From NCBI GenBank assembly GCA_022820725.1, contig JAJEFA010000020.1:62001-126000 (forward strand): a stretch of 64,000 nucleotides of DNA, given 5' to 3'. Of the stretch, positions 47,831 through 55,600 are shown piece after piece. Each line of letters opens with the position of its first letter. Within the stretch, counting starts at the first letter, position 1. A program made the position numbers and the translations under genes. The stretch is from Candidatus Binatia bacterium. GTDB lineage: Bacteria; Desulfobacterota; Binatia; Bin18. Below the pieces are notes generated by a model, which worked only from the letters and a program-made list of their open reading frames with translations, had not been told where the DNA came from and ran no database searches.

Positions 47831-48268
47831 TCACGCTACCGCCCGGTCTCCCACCACCAAGCCGCGTCCAACGGCGCGCAGGGCCGCTTCTATGCTGCTG
47901 ATGTGCGAACGATGATTTGGATTGACCAGCCTACGGACCGCGGACTCGTTCAAGCCCAGACGCTTGGCTAGGGCAACATTGGTAATGCCTTGGCGACGCA
48001 TAGCCGTGTAGAGTGCCAATTTGGCGGCAACGATGGACGGGAGGGCGACCAAGACTTGGCCGTCCACGGCAGTGCTTGGGATTGGAATGTCTTCACGATT
48101 CTCGACGTAGGCGCCTAGCGCGACGGCTAGGGCATCCTCGGCCAGAACGAGGGATTCCTCTTTGGTTCGTGCGCCGGTGATGGCCTCGGGAACGTCCGGG
48201 AAGGTCACGACGTATCCTTCGCCCTCTTCCACGTCAGGAGTGAGATTGCATGGATAGACGTATTGCAT
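47831..48268 (-). CDS. hicB: HicB family antitoxin
   Basis: A 145-residue antitoxin. The N-terminal HicB fold has YVVTFPDVPEAITGARTKEE, a partly degenerate RNase H-like fold. The C-terminal HTH (LAKRLGLNESAVRRLVNPNH) binds DNA and represses the operon. It lies 9 nt downstream of hicA on the same strand, the common order hicA-hicB. Confidence 0.9.
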   Translation of the reverse strand: MQYVYPCNLTPDVEEGEGYVVTFPDVPEAITGARTKEESLVLAEDALAVALGAYVENREDIPIPSTAVDGQVLVALPSIVAAKLALYTAMRRQGITNVALAKRLGLNESAVRRLVNPNHRSHISSIEAALRAVGRGLVVGDRAVA

Positions 48269-48277
48269 GATTCCTCC

Positions 48278-48490
48278 TCAGAAGTCGCGCTTTTCGATCT
48301 GAAGTTGCTTGAGCATGGCGGTCAACATGCCTTTGGAAATCTCGCCACGCTTGACGACCGTGCGCTGGCTCCCCACATAGAGCATCCCGTGACTCCCCTT
48401 GCCACGGCCCGGCTCAAAACGACATGCTTGCCCAGTCTTCCTCGCGTAGCGTTTCGCGCGTCTGATAAATTCCGTACCGTTCACTGACAC
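48278..48490 (-). CDS. hicA: HicA family toxin
   Basis: A 70-residue dsRBD-like mRNA interferase. The catalytic His is in GRGKGSHGMLYVGSQRTVV; the C-terminus has GMLTAMLKQLQIEKRDF, typical of HicA. No ATG is in frame; the start is a GTG at 48490 or 48484 (the latter gives the usual 'MNG' opening). It is co-transcribed with hicB. The length fits the family. Confidence 0.85.
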   Translation of the reverse strand: MSVNGTEFIRRAKRYARKTGQACRFEPGRGKGSHGMLYVGSQRTVVKRGEISKGMLTAMLKQLQIEKRDF

Positions 48491-48607
48491 CGAAAATAGA
48501 CATTTCTATACGAATATCAATGTATTTCAGATAAAAAAGAATGATTTAAAAAGAGAAAGCCTGCTCAAGTTCGTCTGAGAAGGATTTAGATTGAGACAGT
48601 ACCGTAG

Positions 48608-48635
48608 GTCGGATTAGCCGTAGGCGTAATCCGAC
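48608..48635. repeat. REP-like palindrome
   Basis: GTCGGATTA and TAATCCGAC arms (9 bp) flank the sequence GCCGTAGGCG. The 'GTAGGTCGGATTAGC...GCGTAATCCGACA' sequence is a common dispersed extragenic palindrome type in bacterial genomes (from memory). Only one copy is in the window. Confidence 0.6.
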
Positions 48636-48718
48636 ATTGCCGGCTGAAGTCACTTACCCACTGCAAGTCAAGGCTATGAAGGTTGTCATCACGGATCAAT
48701 GGATGAGCAGGGACAGGC

Positions 48719-48754
48719 CGATTCATTGACCCGCAGACAGTCGTCAATGAATCG
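48719..48754. repeat. 12-bp perfect inverted repeat
   Basis: CGATTCATTGAC at 48719-48730 and GTCAATGAATCG at 48743-48754 are exact reverse complements, with a 12-nt spacer. No T-run follows, so it is unlikely to be a simple terminator. It could be a protein-binding site or the end of a decayed element. Confidence 0.6.
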
Positions 48755-49032
48755 ATCTATTAGTTGTGAGACCGCGGAGAGGATGAAGCAGGCAGCCCTG
48801 GCCCAGCCTACCATACTCTGGTCCTAGGTAGTGGCTATCCTATTTTGACCGCTCAATAGGACAGAGCTTGAAACGCTGATGAGGGCTTCCCCCTCTCGGC
48901 TGAGAACCGTCGATTAATTTCGCGATCGAAGCTTTCGGTCTCTGTATTTCTGCTCTGATGGCGTGCGTGGTCGTGGCGCAGCCATGACGTATCTACCCCC
49001 TAATGCCTCCTTTGAATCCTTGGACGACACAC

Positions 49033-49968
49033 CTAGTCTTTTTCCTGAGCCGTAGCTTCTTCTTCGGCGAACAGCTCAGTGAGTTGTCCCCGAATGTCGC
49101 TGGCCAGGACGTCAAATGCGGCCCGTCGAACTTTCCTGAATTCCTCCCTAATGGTCTTTTCTCCATCAACCACCTGCGCAACCCTTGGCTTCTTTAATGG
49201 TTCCAATTCCACTCCCAAGACTTTGCAGTCTCCACCAGCATTACGTGCAATCTCATAAAACTCCTTGGTTTTGAAGTTCAGGATGAGTGATCTTGTTCTG
49301 CACATCGTCGAGGTCTGAACGTTTGGAACCGCTTCAATTTCATTCTCGGTCCATCGTGTGATGTCGAAAAACTCAGTGGGTTGCTCGATGACGTGATAGC
49401 TCCTTGACCACAACGAATCTTTGTCAGGAACCTGAACGTGGATTTGATCCCATCGGCAATGGGCTAATTGTTTGTAGCACTGGATCTTGACATGATTGAT
49501 GGGCCAAGCAATTTGGTCATCAATCAAGGTCACTGTTCCTTGGACAGAAGCCAAGTCATCTGATTTCCAGCTAGACCACTGATCAGGAAAAATAAGCTGT
49601 CCCAACTTCTGCATTTCAGCCCTCTGTTGCAGATTGTGGATCTGCCAGACTGTGAGAGTTCCGGTTGGCTCATCTCCCAGGTCCTTTTGGAATGCCTTCA
49701 CAGCCGCTTCAAAGTCGTGAAGCCCCGGATACATCAATGTGTTGAGCTCCATTCCAAAAACTAACCCGGCTCCGTTACTAAGTCCGCGCCCTGCAGCCAT
49801 TGTGTACATCATGGGAACTTCGCTATGGATCGTTTCTTGCGGCAATTCTCTCAGTTGTTCTGGCGTGTAATTCCGGTACTTCTCTACGACGCCATCATTC
49901 GCCGCAACTGATATAACCAGAGCTATCCAGACTAAAAGAACTGAGCAAACAAACGAAGTCTTGATCAA
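49033..49968 (-). CDS. Secreted protein with a peptidoglycan-binding-like segment
   Basis: A 311-residue protein. The N-terminus (MIKTSFVCSVLLVWIALVIS, then VAANDG) is a signal peptide. Near residues 85-115, DFEAAVKAFQKDLGDEPTGT followed by LTVWQIHNLQQRAE resembles the peptidoglycan-binding 1 helix motif. The rest, with CYKQLAHCRWDQIHVQVPDK and CRTRSLILNFKTKEFYEIAR, is not recognised; four cysteines could form disulfides. The C-terminus is charged and helical. AT-richer than the surrounding genes. Location is probably periplasmic. Confidence 0.65.
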   Translation of the reverse strand: MIKTSFVCSVLLVWIALVISVAANDGVVEKYRNYTPEQLRELPQETIHSEVPMMYTMAAGRGLSNGAGLVFGMELNTLMYPGLHDFEAAVKAFQKDLGDEPTGTLTVWQIHNLQQRAEMQKLGQLIFPDQWSSWKSDDLASVQGTVTLIDDQIAWPINHVKIQCYKQLAHCRWDQIHVQVPDKDSLWSRSYHVIEQPTEFFDITRWTENEIEAVPNVQTSTMCRTRSLILNFKTKEFYEIARNAGGDCKVLGVELEPLKKPRVAQVVDGEKTIREEFRKVRRAAFDVLASDIRGQLTELFAEEEATAQEKD

Positions 49969-50017
49969 ATCTTTTACTCCTTCCTCAAATGAATCAACTC
50001 AGTAAAACACTGTAGCT

Positions 50018-51238
50018 TCACCCGCCCACCGCTGCCACGCCGTCACGCACCAGCGCCGCTATGGCCGCCTCGTCATACCCCAGGTCGCGCAAGATTTCGC
50101 TGGTATGATCACCCAACTGCGGCGCCGGGGTTGGCGTTCGCTTTTCGCCGTCGGTCGCAAAAATGGGGCTGTTGACGGTCGTCAGCTTGCCGTGCCCAGG
50201 GTATTCCATGTCCACGAAAGCGCCGGCGGCCCGCATCTGGGGGTCTTCGACCACTTCGTCCCGTACGGGCAGAGGCGCCCATTTGATATCGGCCTGCTTG
50301 AACAGTACCCGCCACTCATCGAGGTCCCGCGTTTCAAACTGGCCCTGTAAAATGGCAAAGAGGGCCGCCGCATTCTCCGCTCTGGCCTCGTTGGTGGCAA
50401 ACAGCGGGTTGGTGGCCAGTTCGGCCTGACCGAGGGCCTTGCACAGATTGGGGAGTTCCTTGTCGGGGTCGAGCAGGATGGCCAGGAAGGCTTTGCCGTC
50501 ACGACTCCGATAGCCGGCCGCCAGCGGGTTCGGCGGTGTGCCGTCTTCGTCGCGTTCCGGAAAGGTGGCATTACAGAATTTGGCCTGGAGGTCGCAGGCA
50601 TTGGCCCAGGCTCCGCTGGCCAGTAAAGAGGTCCCGACTTTCAATCCACGTCCGGTCCGTTCGCGCTGATACAGGCCGAGCATAATCGCGCTGAACAGGG
50701 ACACCGAGGTTGGGTGGTCGCCCATGCCCGGACGCGGGCCGCCCGGTGTGCCGTCCATGCCCACGACGCTCATCATCAGGCCCGAGCGCGCCCAATAGGC
50801 CAGCGCGTCATACGTGGGCGCGTCGGCATCTTCACCTTCATCTCCGTAGCCGCTCAGATGGGCATAGATGAGCCGGTCGTTTTCCGGCTGAAGGTCTTTC
50901 CAGGTCAGCCGGAACTTTTCGAGCAGCGGATGCTGGTAGTTGGAGACAAACACGTCCGCGGTCTTGATCAGCCGAATGAGCACTTCTCTGCCCTGGGGTG
51001 AAGCCAGGTCGAGAGCGACGCTCTTCTTGTTCCGGCTGGTCAGAATCCAGCCCCAGTTGAGGTCTGCCTTGGCAAAGCCGGGTAAATCCGACATGGAGCG
51101 ATAGAGATCGCCGCCCTGCGGTCGCTCGATCTTCAACACCTCGGCACCGAAATCCGACATGATGGTCGTCGAGGCCGGTCCGGCAACATAGGTCCCGCAG
51201 TCAATCACTCTCAGTCCTGATAAAATTCCGTTGTCCAT
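50018..51238 (-). CDS. CaiB/BaiF family CoA transferase
   Basis: A 406-residue class III CoA transferase. The opening SGLRVIDCGTYVAGPASTTI and DFGAEVLKIERPQGGDLYR is diagnostic. The CoA-carrying Asp lies in GGPRPGMGDHPTSVSLFSA (near residue 175). LTSRNKKSVALDLASPQGRE follows the family pattern. It moves CoA between organic acids without free CoA; substrates include formyl, carnitine, succinyl and bile acid CoA esters. The acid here is unknown. The thiolase at 52872 could use the product, but the genes are not adjacent. Confidence 0.9.
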   Translation of the reverse strand: MDNGILSGLRVIDCGTYVAGPASTTIMSDFGAEVLKIERPQGGDLYRSMSDLPGFAKADLNWGWILTSRNKKSVALDLASPQGREVLIRLIKTADVFVSNYQHPLLEKFRLTWKDLQPENDRLIYAHLSGYGDEGEDADAPTYDALAYWARSGLMMSVVGMDGTPGGPRPGMGDHPTSVSLFSAIMLGLYQRERTGRGLKVGTSLLASGAWANACDLQAKFCNATFPERDEDGTPPNPLAAGYRSRDGKAFLAILLDPDKELPNLCKALGQAELATNPLFATNEARAENAAALFAILQGQFETRDLDEWRVLFKQADIKWAPLPVRDEVVEDPQMRAAGAFVDMEYPGHGKLTTVNSPIFATDGEKRTPTPAPQLGDHTSEILRDLGYDEAAIAALVRDGVAAVGG

Positions 51239-51451
51239 ACGCGTCTCCCTGTTCGATTATGGTGTCCAACCCCTTGACTTCGGGGTATTCTGCCAGCAAT
51301 TATCCGCCTCGCCAAGGGTGCGGATTGCCACGGGTGGGCTTCGCTGGTGGTCAAAAAATGGGTTGCCGCCTACCGGTCACTGTGCTATCCCTGCCTCAGC
51401 CAGACGGCTAAATGCGACTAGTCGGTTGAGATCGAAGAGAAAGGCTGGCCA

Positions 51452-51787
51452 ATGAAGATTGAAGAGCAAACGGTAGACTCTGTGGTTATTGTCTCACTGG
51501 ACGGGCGTGTCGACGGTTCCACTGCACCGGACCTGGAGAAGCATATCTCGGATGTGGTTGAACGCGGTAATACCCAGATATTGCTCGACTGCAGCAATAT
51601 GGATTACATCAGCAGCGCCGGTCTGCGCGTCGTGCTTGTGGGCGCCAAAAAATGCCAACAGGGTGGCGGCAAGCTGATGCTCTGCACGCTCCGGGCGACC
51701 TGTAAATCCGTCATGGAGGTCAGCGGCTTCCTGACCATGCTCGACTACTACGACACCCGTGAGGGCGCCCTGGCGGCCCGGTCCTGA
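51452..51787 (+). CDS. STAS domain anti-sigma factor antagonist (copy 1)
   Basis: A 111-residue SpoIIAA/RsbV-like protein. DSVVIVSLDGRVDGSTAPDL, ILLDCSNMDYISSAGLRVVL and KSVMEVSGFLTMLDYYDTRE follow the family. Ser55 (in ISSAGLR) aligns with the phosphorylated Ser of SpoIIAA. Such proteins bind anti-sigma kinases or other partners and are switched by phosphorylation. A near-identical second copy starts 10 nt after this stop. No anti-sigma kinase (RsbW/SpoIIAB) or PP2C phosphatase gene lies in the window. Confidence 0.92.
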   Translation: MKIEEQTVDSVVIVSLDGRVDGSTAPDLEKHISDVVERGNTQILLDCSNMDYISSAGLRVVLVGAKKCQQGGGKLMLCTLRATCKSVMEVSGFLTMLDYYDTREGALAARS

Positions 51788-51797
51788 GGACGTTCCA

Positions 51798-52133
51798 TTG
51801 AAGATTGAAGAGCAAACGGTAGACTCTGTAGTTATTGTCTCACTGGACGGGCGTGTCGACGGTTCCACCGCACCGGACCTGGAGAAGCATATCTCGGATG
51901 TGGTTGAACGCGGTGATGCCCGGATACTGCTCGATTGCAGCAAGATGGATTACATCGGCAGCACCGGTCTGCGTGTCATGCTTGCGGGCGCCAAAAAATG
52001 CCAACAGGGTGGCGGCAATCTGGTGCTCTGCACGCTCCGGGCGACCTGTAAATCCGTCATGGAGGTCAGCGGCTTCCTGACCATGCTCGACTACTACGAC
52101 ACCCGTGAGAGCGCCCTGGCGGCCCAGTCCTGA
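51798..52133 (+). CDS. STAS domain anti-sigma factor antagonist (copy 2, tandem duplicate)
   Basis: A 111-residue tandem copy of the preceding gene, identical at most positions. It has no ATG; a TTG at 51798 replaces the ATG of copy 1, with GAGGACGTTCCA upstream. Changes are concentrated in the middle: N40-T41-Q42 to D-A-R, N49 to K, S54-S55-A56 to G-S-T, V61 to M, V63 to A, K74 to N, M76 to V. The phosphoacceptor Ser55 is kept. The weaker start and the substitutions around the Ser suggest that the copies differ in amount and partner binding. Confidence 0.92.
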   Translation: MKIEEQTVDSVVIVSLDGRVDGSTAPDLEKHISDVVERGDARILLDCSKMDYIGSTGLRVMLAGAKKCQQGGGNLVLCTLRATCKSVMEVSGFLTMLDYYDTRESALAAQS

Positions 52134-52142
52134 GGATATATT

Positions 52143-52796
52143 ATGCTGACCTTTGCCGAAGAGATCATGCTGCTGATACTGGACGACGACGGGTCGTTTC
52201 TGCCAACCCGGGGCGGGGCGGTGGAATATATTCTCGCCGGTGCGGTGTTGATGGACCTGGCCTTTGCCAATCGTATCGATACCGACCTTGAGCATCTCAC
52301 CTGTCTTGATACGGTGCCGACCGGAAACCCGATTCTCGATCAGGCCCTGGCGCATATTGCGGACTCCAGTCAGCCCAAGGATACCAGGGGCTGGATAGAG
52401 ACCCTGGCTGGCCAGGATACGGCCGAAATCCGGCAGCAGGCCCTGGCCAGTTTGATTGAACGTGGCATTCTGGAGTCCCAGGACAAGAAGTTCCTGTGGG
52501 TCTTCCGCGCGCGCCGCTATCCGACGATCGACGGACGTGTCGAACGCGAGGTCAGATTGCGGATTTCGGATGTGTTGCTGTCCGACGATATCCCCGACCC
52601 CAGAGATGTGGCCATGATCTGTCTGGTTGATGCCGCCGGCTTCCTGCGCGACATCTTCACCGCTGGGGAACTCGAACGCGCCACCCCCCGTGTCGAGCAA
52701 CTGCGCAAGATGGATCTGATCGGTCACGAAGTCGGCAGCGTAATTGCCGAAATCGAGCGGTCGGTCATGATGGCCATGGCCATCTCTCCACACTGA
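52143..52796 (+). CDS. GOLPH3/VPS74 family (GPP34) protein
   Basis: A 217-residue protein of the GPP34 family. MLTFAEEIMLLILDDDGSFL is the characteristic opening helix; GAVLMDLAFANRIDTDLEHL and LIERGILESQDKKFLWVFR follow the family. In eukaryotes the family binds phosphatidylinositol 4-phosphate and sorts Golgi enzymes; the bacterial role is unknown, possibly binding of membrane phospholipid. It starts 9 nt after STAS copy 2, so all three genes form one unit. ATATT precedes the ATG; the ribosome-binding site (TGAGGA) overlaps the upstream stop. Confidence 0.87.
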   Translation: MLTFAEEIMLLILDDDGSFLPTRGGAVEYILAGAVLMDLAFANRIDTDLEHLTCLDTVPTGNPILDQALAHIADSSQPKDTRGWIETLAGQDTAEIRQQALASLIERGILESQDKKFLWVFRARRYPTIDGRVEREVRLRISDVLLSDDIPDPRDVAMICLVDAAGFLRDIFTAGELERATPRVEQLRKMDLIGHEVGSVIAEIERSVMMAMAISPH

Positions 52797-52871
52797 GCCG
52801 ACCGTAACAGCGGTGTCAGCAGCACCGTCTCGCCTCACTGCATTCGCTGACAGGAAACAATGGAGGAAGTC

Positions 52872-54101
52872 ATGGGTGAAGCTTGGATTATTGATGCCGT
52901 TCGAACCCCGCGTGGACGGGGAAAGAAGGATGGTGCGCTGGCGGGGATCCATCCCCAGGAACTCATGGCACAAGTCCTGAACGCCACAAAAGAACGAAAC
53001 GACCTGGACCCGCGTGATGTGGACGACGTGGTGGTCGGCTGTGTGACCGCGTACGGTGAGCAGGCCATGTGCATTGCCCGGATGTCCGTGCTGGCAGCCG
53101 AGTGGCCAAACGACTCGACCGGGGTGACGATCAACCGTTTCTGTGGCTCGGGACAGCAGGCGGTTAATTTTGCAGCCATGGGTATCAAGTCCGGCGAGCA
53201 GGACCTGGTGGTTGCCGGGGGTGTGGAGTCCATGTCCCGCGTGCCGATGAATGCAGATCGCGGCGGGATTGACGGCCATAATCGGCATCTGCGTCAACTC
53301 CACCCTCTTGTCCAGCAAGGTATCTCGGGTGATTTGATTGCCACCCGAGAGGGGTTCAGCCGCGAGGATTGTGACACGTTCGCGCTGTCGAGCCAGCAGC
53401 GCTACGCCCGGGCTCATACGGAGGGCAGACTGAGAAAGAGCTTGATTCCCGTACGTGATGCTGACGGTGCGCGGGTCCTGGAACACGACGAATATCCGCG
53501 ACCAAACACGACGCTTGAGGGGCTTGGTCAACTGCCGCCATCCTTTGCGGAACTGGGGAAATATGTACAAAAGGGTGACACACTGAGTTTCGATGAAAAG
53601 GCGCTGTCACGCTACACGGATGTGCAGGAGATCGACCATGTGCATCACGCCGGCAATTCTTCGGGCATTGTTGACGGTGCGGGAGCCCTGCTGCTCGCCT
53701 CTCCGGAATATGCCCGCAGCCACGGTATGCAACCGCGCGCTCGGATTGTCGCCACCGCAACCGCGGGGGATGAGCCCATTATCATGTTGACCGCACCGGT
53801 TCCGGCGACCAAAAAGGTGCTCAAAAAAGCCGGTATGACGATCAAAGATATTGACCTGATTGAGATCAACGAGGCATTCGCGGTCGTCCCCCTGAAAACC
53901 ATGCGCGACTGTGAGATGGACCCGGACACGGTCAACGTCAACGGTGGGGCGATCGCCCTCGGTCATCCGCTCGGCGCAACCGGCAGCATGCTCATAGGGA
54001 CCGTCCTGGACGAGCTCGAATGTCAGGATAAAACCACCGGGTTGGTCACCATGTGTATCGGTGGCGGCATGGGCATTGCCACGATTATCGAACGGATCTG
54101 A
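52872..54101 (+). CDS. Acetyl-CoA C-acyltransferase (thiolase)
   Basis: A 409-residue thiolase. The acyl-carrying Cys is in INRFCGSGQQAVNFAAM (near residue 91); the NEAFA motif is LIEINEAFAVVPLK; the His and second Cys are in ALGHPLGATGSMLI and TMCIGGGMGIA. It condenses or cleaves 3-ketoacyl-CoA. The N-terminus (GEAWIIDAVRTPRGRGKKDG) is typical of the broad fadA/acetyl-CoA acetyltransferase group. The ATG at 52872 has GGAGGAAGTC and is preferred to the one at 52860, which overlaps that site. It stands alone. Confidence 0.92.
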   Translation: MGEAWIIDAVRTPRGRGKKDGALAGIHPQELMAQVLNATKERNDLDPRDVDDVVVGCVTAYGEQAMCIARMSVLAAEWPNDSTGVTINRFCGSGQQAVNFAAMGIKSGEQDLVVAGGVESMSRVPMNADRGGIDGHNRHLRQLHPLVQQGISGDLIATREGFSREDCDTFALSSQQRYARAHTEGRLRKSLIPVRDADGARVLEHDEYPRPNTTLEGLGQLPPSFAELGKYVQKGDTLSFDEKALSRYTDVQEIDHVHHAGNSSGIVDGAGALLLASPEYARSHGMQPRARIVATATAGDEPIIMLTAPVPATKKVLKKAGMTIKDIDLIEINEAFAVVPLKTMRDCEMDPDTVNVNGGAIALGHPLGATGSMLIGTVLDELECQDKTTGLVTMCIGGGMGIATIIERI

Positions 54102-54130
54102 GGGAGTTGTTCCGCTCGGCTATTCAAGAG

Positions 54131-54158
54131 AAAAGGGTGGGCCGTTGCTGACCCACCC
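54131..54158 (-). terminator. Terminator downstream of the selenoprotein gene
   Basis: CCCACCC (54152-54158) and GGGTGGG (54135-54141) form a 7-bp perfect hairpin. On the minus strand it is followed by TTTT (54134-54131) and TCTC. It lies 11 nt past the minus-strand stop at 54169. It could also act as a bidirectional barrier against the convergent thiolase transcript. Confidence 0.7.
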
Positions 54159-54168
54159 GTAGCACTCG

Positions 54169-54765
54169 CTATTTTGCTGCGGACAGAGCGGGGGATTGGG
54201 TGACGTCTACGCCAAGCTCCTGATGCTCTGGGACCTCACACACCTTCGGGTCGGCGTCAAACACGCGCAGCAGCCGGCCAAAGGCGATGTCATACCCGAT
54301 CACGATACCGAGCTCGACGATCTCGGCGTCGGTAAAATATTGCTGGAGCCCGATAAAGAACTCGTCGTTATCAATTGAGTCGTAGTCAATAGCCAGCTTC
54401 TCGGCAAACCGGAGGGCGCTCTTCTCGCGCGGGGTAAAGGCCGGGCTGTTTTCATAATCCTCAAGCTGGGCGATTTTTTCTTCGGTCAGTCCTTTACGCA
54501 TCACCGATGCGTAGCGAAAGCCCTGTCAAAATAAACACCCGTTCAGATAGGCAATTTTGATGCGGACCAACTCCTTGAGCGGTGGCTCGACAACGCCCCC
54601 CTCGAACATATCGACATAGGCCCGCCACATGGGTTCAACGACCTCCTGGCGGTGGGCCATCATGCTCAAAAAATTGACATAGCCATCAGCGCTCTTTACC
54701 CGCTCCACCAGTTGCGCATACTGCGGACTCATCTGCTTGCGATCAACGAGACTGAGCCGTGCCAT
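54169..54765 (-). CDS. Carboxymuconolactone decarboxylase/AhpD-like selenoprotein (UGA = Sec80)
   Basis: A 199-codon frame containing one in-frame TGA at 54528-54526. Before it: MARLSLVDRKQMSPQYAQL, then EPPLKELVRIKIAYLNGCLF. After it: QGFRYASVMRKGLTEEKIAQ, then SPAFTPREKSALRFAEKLAI and YFTDAEIVELGIVIGYDIAF. Both halves belong to one carboxymuconolactone decarboxylase domain and are in the same frame. Read through, the TGA gives C77-L-F-U80, replacing the CxxC peroxidase motif of AhpD-like proteins. A SECIS-like hairpin begins 12 nt after the UGA. GAGGAGGGACACG precedes the ATG at 54765. Family members are thiol peroxidases or decarboxylases. If Sec is not inserted, a nonfunctional 79-residue product results. 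Divergent from the methyltransferase gene. Confidence 0.85.
54491..54520 (-). promoter_or_regulatory. SECIS-like element
   Basis: On the minus strand, TACGCATC (54513-54506) pairs with GATGCGTA (54502-54495), a perfect 8-bp stem closing a GGT loop (54505-54503). Below it, CTT (54520-54518) pairs with AAG (54494-54492) across a TCGC bulge. The stem starts 12 nt after the UGA and the loop is about 20 nt after it. These distances and the GGU apical loop agree with bacterial SECIS elements bound by SelB, such as that of E. coli fdhF. Confidence 0.8.
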
Positions 54766-54937
54766 CGTGTCCCTCCTCTCGCTCAATGTTGACTGAAAGA
54801 AATGGTGCGTGCTCTCCGCAATTCTCCCGAGTCTCCGTCCTAGTGCACCGGAACGGCTGATGTCAAGCAAAAACGGGTCTCCCCATCCACATTTTTCCTG
54901 ATAATAGTGGCATGTCTTCGGAAAGGATCGCCGAGAT

Positions 54938-55597
54938 ATGAGAGAACGCCCACTCTTTGAAGAAAGTATTCTCCCGTACCGGGTCACGCCGCAGCTCGTC
55001 GTGCGTTTGATTGAACTCCGCAACGTCCAGCCCGATTTTTCCCGCTGTCCGTATTGTGGCACGAACGACTACTGGCACCTGGCCTGGCCGGCAAGCCTCG
55101 CCCTGTCGCAGTATCTCGCCTCGACCCATCCGGCGGAGTGGTGGCGCGATAAACATGCCTTGGTGATTGGCTGTGGGGTGGGGCTAGAAAGTGTGGTTTT
55201 GTCTTCACTGGGCGCGCAGGTCACCGCGCTTGATCACATCCCTGAGTCTCTGCGGCTGGTTCAGCGAAATTGCGAGCTCAACACCGTCCCCCGCGTTCAG
55301 GAACAGTGCCGCTGCTGGCTGGATGAGAACAGCGTGCAGCAGCTTGGCCGGTACGATGTGCTTGTCGGGGCTGACGTGTTGTACGAGGCAGTTGACGGTG
55401 GCTGGATGTATAAGCTCCTGGAGGCCACGCTTAAAGCGGGTGGCATGGCTTTTTTTGGCGACCCACGACGGGAGGGGGTCGAAGCATTTTTAGAACAGCT
55501 TGCGGCTGCGAGCTTTCACGTCCAGGTCCAGCGCCGCGAGACGGCCTGGATGGCTGGACGTGAAGAGGTCGATGTGTATGCAATCTGGCCAGGATAA
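54938..55597 (+). CDS. Class I SAM-dependent methyltransferase (family 16-like)
   Basis: A 219-residue methyltransferase. DYWHLAWPASLALSQYL is the 'PYWxxLWPxAxxLA' segment of methyltransferase family 16 (lysine methyltransferases such as METTL20/METTL21). HALVIGCGVGLESVVLSSLG is motif I, VTALDHIPESL motif II, and YDVLVGADVLYEAVDG motif IV/post-motif. CPYCG near residue 37 may bind zinc. The substrate is unknown; bacterial METTL20 relatives methylate ETF beta, and etfA is at the left end of the window, but the distance is large. AAGGATCGCCGAGAT precedes the ATG. It diverges from the selenoprotein gene. Confidence 0.83.
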   Translation: MRERPLFEESILPYRVTPQLVVRLIELRNVQPDFSRCPYCGTNDYWHLAWPASLALSQYLASTHPAEWWRDKHALVIGCGVGLESVVLSSLGAQVTALDHIPESLRLVQRNCELNTVPRVQEQCRCWLDENSVQQLGRYDVLVGADVLYEAVDGGWMYKLLEATLKAGGMAFFGDPRREGVEAFLEQLAAASFHVQVQRRETAWMAGREEVDVYAIWPG

Positions 55598-55600
55598 GGG

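Larger units (their letters stand above)
48491..49032. other. Intergenic region of about 540 bases with inverted repeats
   Basis: I see no coding frame with family-like content here. It holds a REP-like element (48608-48635) and a 12-bp perfect inverted repeat (48719-48754). A shorter pair, CCTATT and AATAGG, lies near 48838-48860. It may be a remnant of a mobile element or a regulatory spacer between hicAB and the secreted-protein gene. Confidence 0.6.

Noticed and set aside
51840..53570. Long minus-strand frame of 576 residues antisense to STAS, GPP34 and thiolase genes.
   Set aside because: Shadow frame; all three plus-strand genes have clear motifs and ribosome-binding sites.
54169..54504. 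Separate short carboxymuconolactone decarboxylase gene starting at a Met after the TGA.
   Set aside because: It lacks the N-terminal half of the domain, has no good ribosome-binding site, and is in the same frame as the upstream part. Readthrough of UGA as selenocysteine explains both parts as one gene.
54526..55062. Longer upstream extension of the selenoprotein frame to 55062.
   Set aside because: The extra residues overlap the divergent methyltransferase gene in antisense and do not resemble the family. The ATG at 54765 has a GAGGAGG site.
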